Source: Bacteroidota bacterium
GTDB lineage: Bacteria; Bacteroidota; Bacteroidia; Flavobacteriales; Weeksellaceae
Direction: 5' to 3'
NCBI GenBank assembly: GCA_023457935.1
Contig: JAEXBA010000066.1
Coordinates: forward strand, 1-64,000
DNA length: 64,000 nucleotides
The translations under genes were made by a program, and so were the position numbers. Positions 34,139 to 43,189 of the stretch are shown one piece after another. The notes under the pieces are model-generated. The model searched no databases. It worked only from the letters and a program-made list of their open reading frames with translations, and had not been told where the DNA came from. The first letter of the stretch is position 1; every line of letters starts with the position of its first letter.

Positions 34139-34170
34139 TTGGACCGCCAAAATTACTATTAGTATTTTTG
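34139..34170 (+). promoter_or_regulatory. Promoter of frameshifted T9SS gene
   Basis: TTG at 34139-34141, a 21-base gap and TATTTTTG at 34163-34170, 30 bases before the ATG at 34201. This fits the TTG-TAnnTTTG pattern. Confidence 0.6.
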
Positions 34171-34200
34171 CGAAAAGAAAATTAATTAAAAATTTACATT

Positions 34201-35794
34201 ATGAAAAAGATTTATTCTTTGTTTGCTGTAATGCTGATGGTGTTTACCTTACACGCGCAGGGTACAGAAACTTTTGAGAGTCAAACCACTCTCACCGCGA
34301 GCTATGCTGACGGAACATTCTCAGGTGAAAACAGCAGGCGTAACTGTCAATTTTGTTCATTCAAGAAATGAAGGACTTGGAACAGATGACGATTTTGCTA
34401 TTGCTGGAAAGGGGTTAATGTTAAGAAGAGCTAATGAGCCTAGCTCCGTTGAATTTGTAATTCCAAATGGTGTGGGAACATTTACTTTCAGCTATAGGAA
34501 AGCCTTTACCGCCGGTACAAATACCCGAGTTCTTGCCGTTGTAGTAGATGGGGTGGAAACCACAGTAATTCCTGCTTTTGGCGCAGCAGGAAATGATCCA
34601 AATGTTTACACATCCACTACAACTATTAATAAGCCAGGTTCTGTTAGTGTGAAGATAACGTATCCAGCTGGAACAAGTACTGGTAACAGACAAATCACTA
34701 TTGATAATGTTAGTTGGACTGCTGGCTCTTCACAACCTTCACTGTCCACAAGTACTGCAGCACTTGATTTTGGTATAACAACTGTTGGTACAACTTCGGC
34801 TTTACAAACAGTTCAAGTGAATGCATCAAACCTAACATCTGCTCCAACATACACAGTTTCGGGTACTGATGCTGCAATGTTCAGTGCAACCGGTACTTTA
34901 ACTGCAACTGGTGGATCAATGGATGTCACTTTCTCTCCTACCTCTGAGGGAGCAAAATCAGCAGTACTTACTATTACTTCAGGTTCTTTAACCTCAACTG
35001 TAAATCTGTCTGGAACAGCACCTAGCACAAGTAACCCTTACGCTTTAAGTACAGCATCACCTCTCGGATCATTAGCCGAAGACTTTGAAAGTGCTACAGT
35101 TAACACGTCAACCATGCCAAGTGGCTGGACCAATGTTGCAGTAATGGGCGACAGATTATGGGACATTAAAACTTTTAGCAACAACCAGTATGCGCAGATG
35201 TCTTCTTTCAGCGGCACAGGATCTTATAACACACTTTTGATTTCTCCGGCAGTAAATCTAGACGCAATTATCAAGAATAATGTAACTTTTGACTGGAATT
35301 CAGGATATGCAAACGGAGCAGATCTAAATGTGTATGTCATTCAGTTAGTTAATGGTGTTATGCAGCAAACACAGGTGCATTCTATTAACGATACCACAAA
35401 TTCAGGTGGTTATGGTGCAGCATTTAATACTGTAACCTTAGATCTTTCTGCTTTTACAGGGGTTGGATTCCTTGCATTTGAATATGTGGGAACAGCCGGA
35501 ATTACTACAACTACCTATCAGGTTGACAATGTAAACATGCCTGCTAATGCATTGGGGGTTGCTGACATTAACACCGTAAAAGGAAAATTTGTTAAAAACA
35601 CTAACGTACAAGAAGAAATCCAATTCGGTTCTAAATCTGACGTTAAAGTGTACAATATGAACGGACAGGTTGTAAAATCTGCTTCTGTTTCTGAAAACAA
35701 AAACCTTTTTGTTGCCGATCTTCAGCCAGGAATGTATATCGTTACAGGTTCTGTAAACGGACAGCCGGTTTCTCAGAAAATCCTTAAAAAATAA
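34201..35794 (+). pseudogene. Secreted T9SS cargo (choice-of-anchor/adhesin-like), frameshifted after the signal region
   Basis: The ATG at 34201 opens a good signal peptide (MKKIYSLFAVMLMVFTLHAQ) and the start of the mature protein (GTETFESQTTLTASYADGTF), but this frame stops at 34371. The matching continuation (TAGVTVNFVHSRNEGLG) is in the +1 frame and runs to 35794. Removing one A from the AAAA at 34328-34331 restores a single frame of about 530 residues. The rest shows a beta-sandwich domain, an HYDIN/ASH-like domain (ALDFGITTVGTTSALQTVQV), a choice-of-anchor J-like domain and a T9SS type A C-terminus (VKVYNMNGQVVKSASV). It may be a real mutation, a switchable tract or a sequencing error. 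Confidence 0.8.
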
Positions 35795-35816
35795 TCTACC
35801 AAGACTATTAATACTA

Positions 35817-35840
35817 AAGCTGCCCAAAATTGGGCAGCTT
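35817..35840 (+). terminator. Rho-independent terminator after T9SS cargo gene
   Basis: A perfect ten-pair hairpin AAGCTGCCCA/TGGGCAGCTT with a four-base loop, followed by TTTTTATTTTT. Confidence 0.85.
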
Positions 35841-35871
35841 TTTTTATTTTTAGTGAAAAGAACGGACAGAC

Positions 35872-36402
35872 ATGAAAACTGAAGAGCTACTCAACAACCT
35901 ACTGAAAAGTACTGAAAACCATATCAGCCGCGTCAGGACTTTCCTGCAGCAGGAAGACGAAATTAATCAGCGTAAAAGCGGAGAACAGTGGTCAGCGCTG
36001 GAATGTTTTGACCATCTTAACCTGTATTTTGATTTCTACCTTCCGCATTTAACAAAACAGATCGAAAAATCAGGATCGCAACCGAAAGATGATTTCAGGC
36101 CTGGAATCATTGGAAACTATTTTGCTGAATCGATGCTCGTAAAACCAGCAATGAAGAAAATGAAAACTCCGAAAGATAAAAATCCGGCAGGCAAAAATCT
36201 GGACCGGCAAACGGTTTCTGTATTGATAAAGAATCTTGAAAAACTGGCCCTACTGACTGAACAGGCTAGAAACGTGAATCTGGAAAAAACGAAAATTCCG
36301 GTTTCGATCTCAAAACTGATCAGATTAAAACTGGGTGATGCATTACGCTTCATCGTTAACCATAATGAAAGGCATCTGCAACAGGCCGAAAGAGCAGTTT
36401 AA
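35872..36402 (+). CDS. DinB family protein
   Basis: A 176-residue four-helix protein of the DinB/DUF664 superfamily. The metal-site-type histidines are in SALECFDHLNLYF (about 42-54) and IVNHNERHLQQAERAV (C-terminus). Many members are metal-dependent thiol S-transferases, and others have no known activity. It stands alone between two hairpin terminators, so it is probably monocistronic. Confidence 0.85.
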   Translation: MKTEELLNNLLKSTENHISRVRTFLQQEDEINQRKSGEQWSALECFDHLNLYFDFYLPHLTKQIEKSGSQPKDDFRPGIIGNYFAESMLVKPAMKKMKTPKDKNPAGKNLDRQTVSVLIKNLEKLALLTEQARNVNLEKTKIPVSISKLIRLKLGDALRFIVNHNERHLQQAERAV

Positions 36403-36430
36403 CAGAAAAAATCTAGTCATCATAACAAAA

Positions 36431-36454
36431 AAAATGCGTCATCTGACGCATTTT
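36431..36454. terminator. Bidirectional terminator between DinB gene and metalloprotease gene
   Basis: A perfect 11-pair hairpin, AAAATGCGTCA and TGACGCATTTT, with a two-base nominal loop, between convergent genes. Confidence 0.8.
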
Positions 36455-36474
36455 CCCAGGTATTTTAACCTCTG

Positions 36475-38661
36475 TTATCTTTTGATAATCAGTTTTTCGC
36501 TGTGCGACTGTCCGTTTTCAAAAAGTAACTGAAGAATATAATTTCCGGTTTGATAGCCATTCAGCTTAATTATTCCGGAAGCATCCAGTTTACCTTTTTT
36601 CACCATCCTTCCTGAAACATCAGTAATCTGATAACCCACATTCTTCAAAGACTTTGGTAATTCCACAGTTACTTCATGGGAAGCAGGATTTGGATAAATC
36701 CGGAACTGATCCGCAACAGTTTCATTGGTTGCCAATGCGCCGGTAATACTGAAAGGTGAAGAATTCAAAGCATAGAAAATATTTCCGACCGCACGCACCA
36801 TAATCCTTGCATTCGAAGCATTACTGTCAGGCAAAACCACCGACTGTGAACCGTCATTTGGTGTATTTGCCGCCAATACGGTATTGAAAGTGAGTCCGCC
36901 GTCGGTTGAAAGCACGATATCCACATTCTGTGTTGCGATGGTTCCGGCATTCGTTCCCGCAACATTCCAGGTCACCGTTGTCGGAGCGTTGGCAGGATAA
37001 GAAGTATTGGCCGAATGTGAAGTAACCTTAAAAGGGCCGTCATTGGTAACCGTAACGACCATTGCATCTTTCGCAGACTGCCCGCTTCCAGCAACGTTAT
37101 CGCTGACCAAAAGGTTAAAATTCAGGGTCCTGGCAACACTTGGTGTCACTTCCCAGGCTGGCGTAAGGTTATTGGCTACAACGCTGGCCAGTTCAGGAAA
37201 ATAGCGTTTTGGTGAATTTGAAGGTATTCTTGAACGGTAAACCGGTCCGGCTGTTGCTGTAGAAACCGGCGGCTGTACATTGCTTTGGCTGTCATACTGT
37301 TCCCACAGGTAAGTAAGAGGATTTCCGTCGGGATCAGAACCTGTGCCTGTAAGGACAAAAGCTGTTCCTTTGGGAATGGAATAATCGGAACCTGCATTCG
37401 CTGCCGGAACATTATTTCCTGTAACTATTGCCGCTGCACAGGTATTTCCGGCTCCGGCAATGAAATTATACATTTCAGTTACATTTACAGCGTGAAAATA
37501 AGGATCACTGTTGAACTGAATATCATTTACTCCACAGATTCCTGCATAGGCCATGATTGTAGTTCCACCACCCGGTTCCATTGCAGTGCTGCTGTTGGTA
37601 TTACCTGAACAAGCTCCGGTATTTCCGCGGAACGAATGATTGCCGCCAAACTGATGCCCCATTTCGTGCGCTACATAATCAACATCAAAAGGATCGCCCA
37701 CAGGAGCGCCGGAACCTGTTACTCCACGCGCTTTGACACTGTTTGCACAAACTGACTGCAGATACGCCACTCCTCCACTGTTGGTTCCGAAAACATGGCC
37801 AATATCATAATTGGCACTTCCGATTACATTATCAAGCGTGGTTTGATTCTGACTGAGCATTGCGCTGGCATTTCCGTTTGTATAAGGATCGGTATTCGCA
37901 TTGGTATAAACAATCTGGTTGTTGTTACCCACCATCACCATTCTCACCGAAAAAGTTTTTTCATAAATACCGTTCACCCTTGTCATGGTTGTAGCCATTG
38001 CTGATATTGCCAACGGTACGGTTCCACCATGAAAAATGGTGTACTCCGCTGTGCCGGCCACTGCTAGACGAAAGGTTCTGCGCAAACCGTCCTGAACCAG
38101 CGGCGCTTTCATCAGTACAGACTGGTCAGCCGCCGCCAGACTTTCTTTAACGCCACACTCAAAACGGGCGGTGTTCCTGATATCATTTCTTTTATAAATA
38201 ATATTTAAGCTATTATCCGCAGAATAGCTGTCGAGATAACTAATCTGCCAGCCGTCAAAATACATAACATGCATTCCCTGCTGCGGTGAAATGCTGAACC
38301 GTACAGTATTGGCCTTATTTCCTTTCTGCCATCCCATATACGAGCGGATTTCCGGAAATTTTGCCTGCAGCTCAGGTTCCATTACCGGTGCTTCCTGAAC
38401 GATATAAGTGCGGATATTCCCATCGGAATCCGGAAATTTGACCGTAAAATCTTCTCTTTTCGATGCTTCATCCGGAGCATTTGACAGTTCCACTCTAATC
38501 TTCTCGAAATCCAGATGATAAAGCAGATATTTGTCCGGTATATTCTGACGGACCCGAAGCTCAGTTGAACGGACATTTTCCGTTTTTGACCAGTAATTTT
38601 TCTGGCCAAACACCATTACCGCTGCAGTAAACAGCAGTAAAGCAGTAATTTTTGTTTTCAT
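36475..38661 (-). CDS. Secreted reprolysin-like zinc metalloprotease with T9SS sorting domain
   Basis: A 728-residue protein with a signal peptide (MKTKITALLLFTAAVMVFGQ), a propeptide-like N-terminal region (to about 195) and a metzincin catalytic domain with HEMGHQFGGNHSFRG (near 331) and a Met-turn-like MAYAGICGVNDIQF. Fibronectin/PKD-like beta domains follow (DGNPLTYLWEQYDSQSN and VTSHSANTSYPANAPTTVTW). The last 75 residues form a T9SS type A sorting domain (FRIYPNPASHEVTVELP, YQTGNYILQLLFENGQ). It is a surface-attached or extracellular protease. The lipoprotein gene at 38664 lies two bases upstream on the same strand. Confidence 0.93.
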   Translation of the reverse strand: MKTKITALLLFTAAVMVFGQKNYWSKTENVRSTELRVRQNIPDKYLLYHLDFEKIRVELSNAPDEASKREDFTVKFPDSDGNIRTYIVQEAPVMEPELQAKFPEIRSYMGWQKGNKANTVRFSISPQQGMHVMYFDGWQISYLDSYSADNSLNIIYKRNDIRNTARFECGVKESLAAADQSVLMKAPLVQDGLRRTFRLAVAGTAEYTIFHGGTVPLAISAMATTMTRVNGIYEKTFSVRMVMVGNNNQIVYTNANTDPYTNGNASAMLSQNQTTLDNVIGSANYDIGHVFGTNSGGVAYLQSVCANSVKARGVTGSGAPVGDPFDVDYVAHEMGHQFGGNHSFRGNTGACSGNTNSSTAMEPGGGTTIMAYAGICGVNDIQFNSDPYFHAVNVTEMYNFIAGAGNTCAAAIVTGNNVPAANAGSDYSIPKGTAFVLTGTGSDPDGNPLTYLWEQYDSQSNVQPPVSTATAGPVYRSRIPSNSPKRYFPELASVVANNLTPAWEVTPSVARTLNFNLLVSDNVAGSGQSAKDAMVVTVTNDGPFKVTSHSANTSYPANAPTTVTWNVAGTNAGTIATQNVDIVLSTDGGLTFNTVLAANTPNDGSQSVVLPDSNASNARIMVRAVGNIFYALNSSPFSITGALATNETVADQFRIYPNPASHEVTVELPKSLKNVGYQITDVSGRMVKKGKLDASGIIKLNGYQTGNYILQLLFENGQSHSEKLIIKR

Positions 38662-38663
38662 GA

Positions 38664-39116
38664 TCAGTTATAATTAATTTTTATGTCTTTCACGCTGATT
38701 CTTTCAAAAACCCGGATCAAAACATTTGGTGTCTGCCGCAATCCGCGCTGTATCTGTGGATCATCAAAAGGTTTCACATCAATATAGAGAATACTGTTCT
38801 TCATTTCCAGCTTTTGTATTTCAATGTCGTTTGTTGATTTCAGTACCGGTTTAATGATCAGGTAGGTTTCATTTTCAAGCACAGTAGGAATCGGCGACAT
38901 TTTGCTGCTGCTGTTCCTGCTGTGAATTAATCTGAATACATCATCCATTTTTTGCTGACTGCCGATCACCAAAAAAGGCTTGTCCGTCAGCGAAAAACGG
39001 TAATGGTGACGGTCTTCGAACATGAGTTCCTGCCCTTCCTTCTGGCCGGAAGATTCTGCAAACTGTGATGAGCAGCTCACAATCATTAATAACAGGTATC
39101 CAAGAAAAAAATTCAT
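38664..39116 (-). CDS. Lipoprotein of unknown function paired with metalloprotease
   Basis: About 150 residues from the ATG at 39116 (MNFFLGYLLLMIVSCSSQFA). A start 39 bases earlier would spoil the signal peptide. The lipobox is LMIVSC, so the protein is probably lipid-anchored. The mature part is a small alpha/beta region (RFSLTDKPFLVIGSQQKMDD, then LIIKPVLKSTNDIE and LYIDVKPFDDP) that faintly recalls PrcB-type protease accessory proteins, though I cannot assign it. Its stop is two bases from the start of the metalloprotease gene, so the two are co-expressed. A role as inhibitor or chaperone of the protease is only a guess. Confidence 0.65.
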   Translation of the reverse strand: MNFFLGYLLLMIVSCSSQFAESSGQKEGQELMFEDRHHYRFSLTDKPFLVIGSQQKMDDVFRLIHSRNSSSKMSPIPTVLENETYLIIKPVLKSTNDIEIQKLEMKNSILYIDVKPFDDPQIQRGLRQTPNVLIRVFERISVKDIKINYN

Positions 39117-39192
39117 TGTTATGGATTTTCTGACGGTTAAAATTAAGCAAAACATGTATACGGAAGCTGAGTTTTAAAAAAATCAACAAAAA

Positions 39193-39218
39193 AATCCGCC
39201 CAATTTCTTAAGCGGATT
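39193..39218 (-). terminator. Rho-independent terminator after sucC
   Basis: Arms 39193-39199 and 39212-39218 (AATCCGC/GCGGATT), followed on the minus strand by a run of T residues. Confidence 0.75.
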
Positions 39219-39237
39219 CAGTTTTATTGAATAAATT

Positions 39238-40431
39238 TTAGTGACCTAAAACCTCTTTTACTTTATTTGCTGCTTCTTCAAGCGTAATTGCTGAGTGAAT
39301 AGGAAGACCTGCTTCGTCAATCAGTTTTTTAGCTTCTTCAGCATTGGTTCCCTGAAGTCTTACAATTAGCGGAACCGGGAATTCTCCGATGGATTTGTAA
39401 GCATCAACAACTCCCTGTGCAACTCTGTCGCAACGAACGATTCCACCGAAAATATTGATTAAGATTGCTTTTACGTTCGGATCTTTCAGAATGATATCGA
39501 AAGCTGTTTTTACTCTCGCAGCATCTGCAGTTCCACCTACGTCAAGGAAGTTTGCAGGATTTCCTCCTGAAAGTTTAATCATGTCCATGGTTGCCATTGC
39601 CAATCCAGCTCCGTTTACCATACAAGCAACGTCACCATCCAGTTTCACGAAGTTCAGTCCGGCTTCACCAGCTTCAACATCCATTGGATCTTCTTCTCTT
39701 GTATCGCGAAGTTCAGCAAGATCTTTGTGTCTGTACAATCCGTTTCCGTCCAAAGTTACTTTAGCATCAACTGCAATAATTTTATCATCAGAAGTTTTCA
39801 AAACCGGGTTGATTTCGAAAAGTGATGCATCAATTCCTACATAAGCGTTGTAAAGAGAAGTGATGAATTTTTTGAATTCTTTATTTGCCTGTCCCTGAAG
39901 ACCAAGGTTGAACGCAATTTTGTTTGCCTGGAAAGGAAGAAGTCCCAATGCAGGATCAATAGTTTCTTTGTGAATAAGGTGTGGCGTAACTTCGGCAACA
40001 TGCTCAATATCCATTCCACCTTCAGTAGAATAAACTACTGTGTTTTTTCCCTGCGCTCTGTCCAAAAGGATAGAAACATAGAATTCTTTTGTTTCGTTTT
40101 CGCCAGGATAATATACATCTTCAGCAACCAGAACAGAGTTTACCTTTTTACCTTCAGCGGAAGTTTGAGGCGTAACCAACTGCATACCGATGATGTTCTG
40201 TGCGTTTTCTTTCAGTTTATCCATATTCGGAGAAAACTTTACACCACCGCCTTTTCCGCGTCCACCTGCGTGAACCTGAGCTTTTACAACCCAACCTTCG
40301 GCTCCGGTCATTTCTTTCAGTTTGTTGGCTGCCTCTACAGCTTCATCAACATTATTGGCCACAAAACCTCTCTGGATGGTAACACCGTACTTTGATAAAA
40401 TCTCTTTAGACTGATACTCGTGAAGATTCAT
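39238..40431 (-). CDS. sucC: Succinyl-CoA ligase (ADP/GDP-forming) beta subunit
   Basis: A 397-residue TCA-cycle enzyme subunit that, with SucD, converts succinyl-CoA to succinate with nucleoside triphosphate formation. The ATP-grasp domain starts MNLHEYQSKEILSKYGV and contains VKAQVHAGGRGKGGGVK (about 48-64). The CoA-ligase domain holds NFLDVGGTADAARV and LINIFGGIVRCDRVAQGV. Length is normal. sucD is not adjacent, so the subunits are probably encoded at separate loci. Confidence 0.97.
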   Translation of the reverse strand: MNLHEYQSKEILSKYGVTIQRGFVANNVDEAVEAANKLKEMTGAEGWVVKAQVHAGGRGKGGGVKFSPNMDKLKENAQNIIGMQLVTPQTSAEGKKVNSVLVAEDVYYPGENETKEFYVSILLDRAQGKNTVVYSTEGGMDIEHVAEVTPHLIHKETIDPALGLLPFQANKIAFNLGLQGQANKEFKKFITSLYNAYVGIDASLFEINPVLKTSDDKIIAVDAKVTLDGNGLYRHKDLAELRDTREEDPMDVEAGEAGLNFVKLDGDVACMVNGAGLAMATMDMIKLSGGNPANFLDVGGTADAARVKTAFDIILKDPNVKAILINIFGGIVRCDRVAQGVVDAYKSIGEFPVPLIVRLQGTNAEEAKKLIDEAGLPIHSAITLEEAANKVKEVLGH

Positions 40432-40529
40432 AATATTTTAATTAGATTTTTGATTTTCTTTTAAGATTCACAAATTTACAAAAAAGATGGAAGATGAGCG
40501 CGCGTGAAGTGAGTTTTTTGAGGTTGAAA

Positions 40530-40787
40530 TCAATACCGTCGTCCTACATCTTTACAAACCTGCAGCAAATCTTCGGGCATTTTGGAAAAAGTTCCCTGCT
40601 CATAATATTCATCTGAATGCGGAATGTAAACGGAATAGGCTTTTCCAAATGGAATCAGCGGAATAAAGAACAGCTCAAAATACTTTTTGTAAACTGTGAT
40701 GACGGCATTCACCTCAAAACCGTTTCTGTAGATTTTGCGGATTTCTTTGCCAACCGGCTTTTTATTGAATCCGAAGATGAAAAACAC
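40530..40787 (-). CDS. Small conserved-type protein of unknown function
   Basis: An 85-residue protein (MFFIFGFNKKPVGKEIRKIY, later FFIPLIPFGKAYSVYI). The N-terminal FFIFG and FFIPL-P-F-G pattern recalls small zinc-ribbon proteins common in Bacteroidota, but no cysteine pair is present, so the metal site, if this is that family, has been lost. The codon use fits the neighbours. Short TGAtGA-type repeats lie just upstream of its start (about 40801-40826). Confidence 0.55.
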   Translation of the reverse strand: MFFIFGFNKKPVGKEIRKIYRNGFEVNAVITVYKKYFELFFIPLIPFGKAYSVYIPHSDEYYEQGTFSKMPEDLLQVCKDVGRRY

Positions 40788-40829
40788 TTTCTTTCAGTTT
40801 TGAGTGATGAATGATGAGTGATGAGTTAT

Positions 40830-41216
40830 TTACACTTTATATTTTACGAAATAAAGAATCAGCATTACCCAGGAGATAATCATTAAAACGCCGCCGATTG
40901 GTGTAATTGGACCGAGAAAACTCAGTTTCACGCCCCAATGTTGCTGAAACGAAAGGAAATAAATGGATACCGAGAACAGAAAAGTTCCGATAATCATTAA
41001 CCAGGATATCCAGTTTTCAGATTTGGTTTCGAATTTTAAAATGTAACCTACAATCAGCAGAAAAAACGCAGCGTACATCTGATAACGAACTCCGGATTCA
41101 AAACTTTCAAGTTTCTCCGGTGAAAGAATTTTCCTGAATGCATGCGCGCCAAACGCTCCTAAAATTACCGAAAGCAGTCCGTAAACCGCACCAATTACCA
41201 ATGTTAATGTTTTCAT
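40830..41216 (-). CDS. DUF423 domain-containing membrane protein
   Basis: A 128-residue protein with four membrane helices. It has the family features VLGAFGAHAFRKILSPEKLE (about 19-38), ESGVRYQMYAAFFLLIVGY and FLGPITPIGGVLMIISWVML. DUF423 proteins (YwdK-like) are inner-membrane proteins of unknown role. A 55-residue membrane protein gene lies two bases upstream, and the two are probably co-transcribed. Confidence 0.9.
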   Translation of the reverse strand: MKTLTLVIGAVYGLLSVILGAFGAHAFRKILSPEKLESFESGVRYQMYAAFFLLIVGYILKFETKSENWISWLMIIGTFLFSVSIYFLSFQQHWGVKLSFLGPITPIGGVLMIISWVMLILYFVKYKV

Positions 41217-41218
41217 TT

Positions 41219-41386
41219 TTACTTGTTATAATCAATAAATATTTTTCCTAATAAAGTCAGAATTCCGAGAATTATCAAAATGGTTGACATTTTTCGTGAA
41301 GAATCCCAACGCGGATCTTTGCTGAATTTAATCACCAAACCCAAAACGATAAAAATTACGGGAAGGATGTATTGTAAATAGCTCAT
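41219..41386 (-). CDS. Small two-helix membrane protein
   Basis: A 55-residue frame from an ATG at 41386 (MSYLQYILPVIFIVLGLVIK, then FSKDPRWDSSRKMS and a second hydrophobic helix TILIILGILTLLGKIF) to a TAA at 41219. It has two predicted membrane helices and a charged hairpin between, and its stop is two bases before the DUF423 start. The tight spacing and clean hydrophobic pattern support a real gene. The function is unknown. Confidence 0.65.
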   Translation of the reverse strand: MSYLQYILPVIFIVLGLVIKFSKDPRWDSSRKMSTILIILGILTLLGKIFIDYNK

Positions 41387-41392
41387 TTCTAA

Positions 41393-41866
41393 CAATTACG
41401 AATTATTAATTACGAATTACGATGAAGCAATTCCGAGTTTTGTTTTTAAAGTTTTCTGTATAGAACCGATGATGCGGGCAATTTCATCCGCATTCCGCAA
41501 TAATTCGGTTCCTTCTTTTTCATCCAGATAATTGGAATGTAATAAAAGTTTAATCCAATAAACCGTTTCGCGGATTTCTTTGTACGCAATGGTAATTTTC
41601 GAAAAAAAATCACGGTCGCTTTGTGCACCAATCGCTTCTTCAATGTTTGCTCCAACGGAAGTTCCGCTTCTTAGAAGCTGTTTCGACATTACGAATTCCT
41701 TCTTTTCAGCAGACAGAATTTTATAAGCTGAAATCACGTTCAGCGCAAAATCAAAACTTTTCTGCTGTATAATATTATCCGTTCTCAAAAGGAAATCTTT
41801 TAGTAATTCGTAGTTTCTAATTAATAATGAAAGTTAACGTAATTCGTAATTTCTCATTCGTAATTA
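41393..41866. mobile_element. Inverted-repeat-flanked four-helix-bundle gene cassette (possible mobile insert)
   Basis: The left flank (41393-41422) holds repeated AATTACGAATTA units. The right flank (41801-41866) holds the inverted form (TAATTCGTAATT) several times. The only gene between them is the four-helix-bundle gene. The right flank runs into the HMG-CoA reductase stop codon and the left flank contains the four-helix-gene stop. No transposase is present. The mobility is inferred from the flanks. Confidence 0.45.
41417..41788 (-). CDS. Four helix bundle protein (S23/IVP family)
   Basis: A 123-residue helical protein with the family core FDFALNVISAYKIL, LLRSGTSVGANIEEA and ETVYWIKLLLHSNYLD. 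Such proteins were first noted within intervening sequences of 23S rRNA genes and are scattered through Bacteroidota genomes; their function is unknown. Here the gene is outside rRNA and is enclosed by inverted AATTACGAATTA repeats, which suggests it was inserted between the DUF423 cluster and the HMG-CoA reductase gene. Confidence 0.88.
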   Translation of the reverse strand: MRTDNIIQQKSFDFALNVISAYKILSAEKKEFVMSKQLLRSGTSVGANIEEAIGAQSDRDFFSKITIAYKEIRETVYWIKLLLHSNYLDEKEGTELLRNADEIARIIGSIQKTLKTKLGIASS

Positions 41867-43189
41867 TCTCCTAAGTCTTTCCAGTTCCGCAATCACCTCA
41901 TGATGACTCACTGTTTTATCTTTAAAATAGGTCACAAAATGCTGCTTCTCTTCTTCTGTTGCGTTCATTTGATTCAGAATATTGAACAGATGCATTTTCA
42001 TATGCCCTTTCTGAATTCCTGTTGTTACCAAAGAACGAAGCGCCGCAAAATTCTGCGCCAATCCGGAAACCGCCAAAATACTCATCAATTCCTGAGCGGA
42101 AGGTTTCCCAAGCAAAGCCATTGAAAATTTCACCAAAGGATGAAGATTCGTTAAACCACCGACAACACCGACAGAAATTGGCAAATCAATCCAGAATCTG
42201 AAAATTCCGTTATCGGTTGTACAGTGCGTCAACGATTTATATTTTCCGTCTTTCGCAGCGTATGCATGAGCGCACGCTTCAGTTGCACGGAAATCGTTTC
42301 CGGTTGCAATTACAACCGCGTCCACTCCATTCATTATTCCTTTGTTGTGCGTTGTAGCTCGGAAAGGCTCAATTTCAGCAATCGTAACGGCCTGTTTGAA
42401 TTTCCATGCAAATTCTTCATTGGAAATCCCGGAATCGTCTTTCAGATCATCAATTTTGCAGGAAACTTCCGCACGAACGATACAGTCCGGCGTAAAATTC
42501 GAAAGTATATTCATCACCACCTGAAGCGAATCTTTTTCTTCTGCCGTAAAATCTTCCCATTTCTCCACCTCATCTTTTAGCGTTTTTCCGAACTGTTCCA
42601 GGCACGAATTGATAAAATTCGCACCCATTGAATCCACCGTATCAAAACTCGCTTTAATCTGGAAATAATTGTCCATTTCGGCAGTTTTGTCAATCAAACG
42701 AATGTTCAGAATTCCACCGCCGCGTTTTCTCATGTTTGCGGTGATGTCTTCTGTAGCGTCGAAAAGTTTCTGCTTGAGTTTAAAATTGAAAAAATGCTGC
42801 AGTTTGTGAGGTTCAACCTTGAAAATAAAATGGGTATGACCTAATTTTTTAGTATTGATAATCGTCGTTTTGAAACCACCTTTATCAATCCAGAATTTTG
42901 CCGATTTCGAGGCTGCTGCAACCACCGAACTTTCCTCAACCGCCATTGGAAGTGCCAAAAGTTTCCCGTCGATCAGGAAATTCGGAGCAATTCCGTACGG
43001 CATATAAAAATTGGAAATCGTGTTCTCCGAAAACTCCTCATGAAGTTTCTGAAGATCCGGATTTTCGTTCCAGTACTGTTTTAAAATCTGCTGATATTCC
43101 TCGTTTCCTTCAAGATATTCGTTGACAATCCAATCGATTTTTCCCTGTTTCGTCATTTTGGAAAAACCTTCTACCGGCCGATGATTCAT
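41864..43189 (-). CDS. mvaA: Hydroxymethylglutaryl-CoA reductase, class II
   Basis: A 441-residue enzyme that interconverts HMG-CoA and mevalonate. In Bacteroidota it most often serves the mevalonate route to isoprenoids, although class II enzymes are also called degradative. Visible motifs are ENTISNFYMPYGIAPNFLID (about 55-75), MAVEESSVVAAASKSAKFW, NKGIMNGVDAVVIATGNDFR and a C-terminal histidine region (KTVSHHEVIAEL). Its stop codon lies inside the right flank of the four-helix-gene repeats, so the last codons may have been altered. Confidence 0.93.
   Translation of the reverse strand: MNHRPVEGFSKMTKQGKIDWIVNEYLEGNEEYQQILKQYWNENPDLQKLHEEFSENTISNFYMPYGIAPNFLIDGKLLALPMAVEESSVVAAASKSAKFWIDKGGFKTTIINTKKLGHTHFIFKVEPHKLQHFFNFKLKQKLFDATEDITANMRKRGGGILNIRLIDKTAEMDNYFQIKASFDTVDSMGANFINSCLEQFGKTLKDEVEKWEDFTAEEKDSLQVVMNILSNFTPDCIVRAEVSCKIDDLKDDSGISNEEFAWKFKQAVTIAEIEPFRATTHNKGIMNGVDAVVIATGNDFRATEACAHAYAAKDGKYKSLTHCTTDNGIFRFWIDLPISVGVVGGLTNLHPLVKFSMALLGKPSAQELMSILAVSGLAQNFAALRSLVTTGIQKGHMKMHLFNILNQMNATEEEKQHFVTYFKDKTVSHHEVIAELERLRR

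Noticed and set aside
34274..35794. Treating the T9SS body as a complete gene starting with TTG at 34274
   Set aside because: This start lacks a signal peptide, which T9SS cargo requires; the correct signal peptide is in another frame at 34201.
41417..41788. Intervening sequence of a 23S rRNA gene because of the four-helix-bundle gene
   Set aside because: No rRNA sequence lies on either side.
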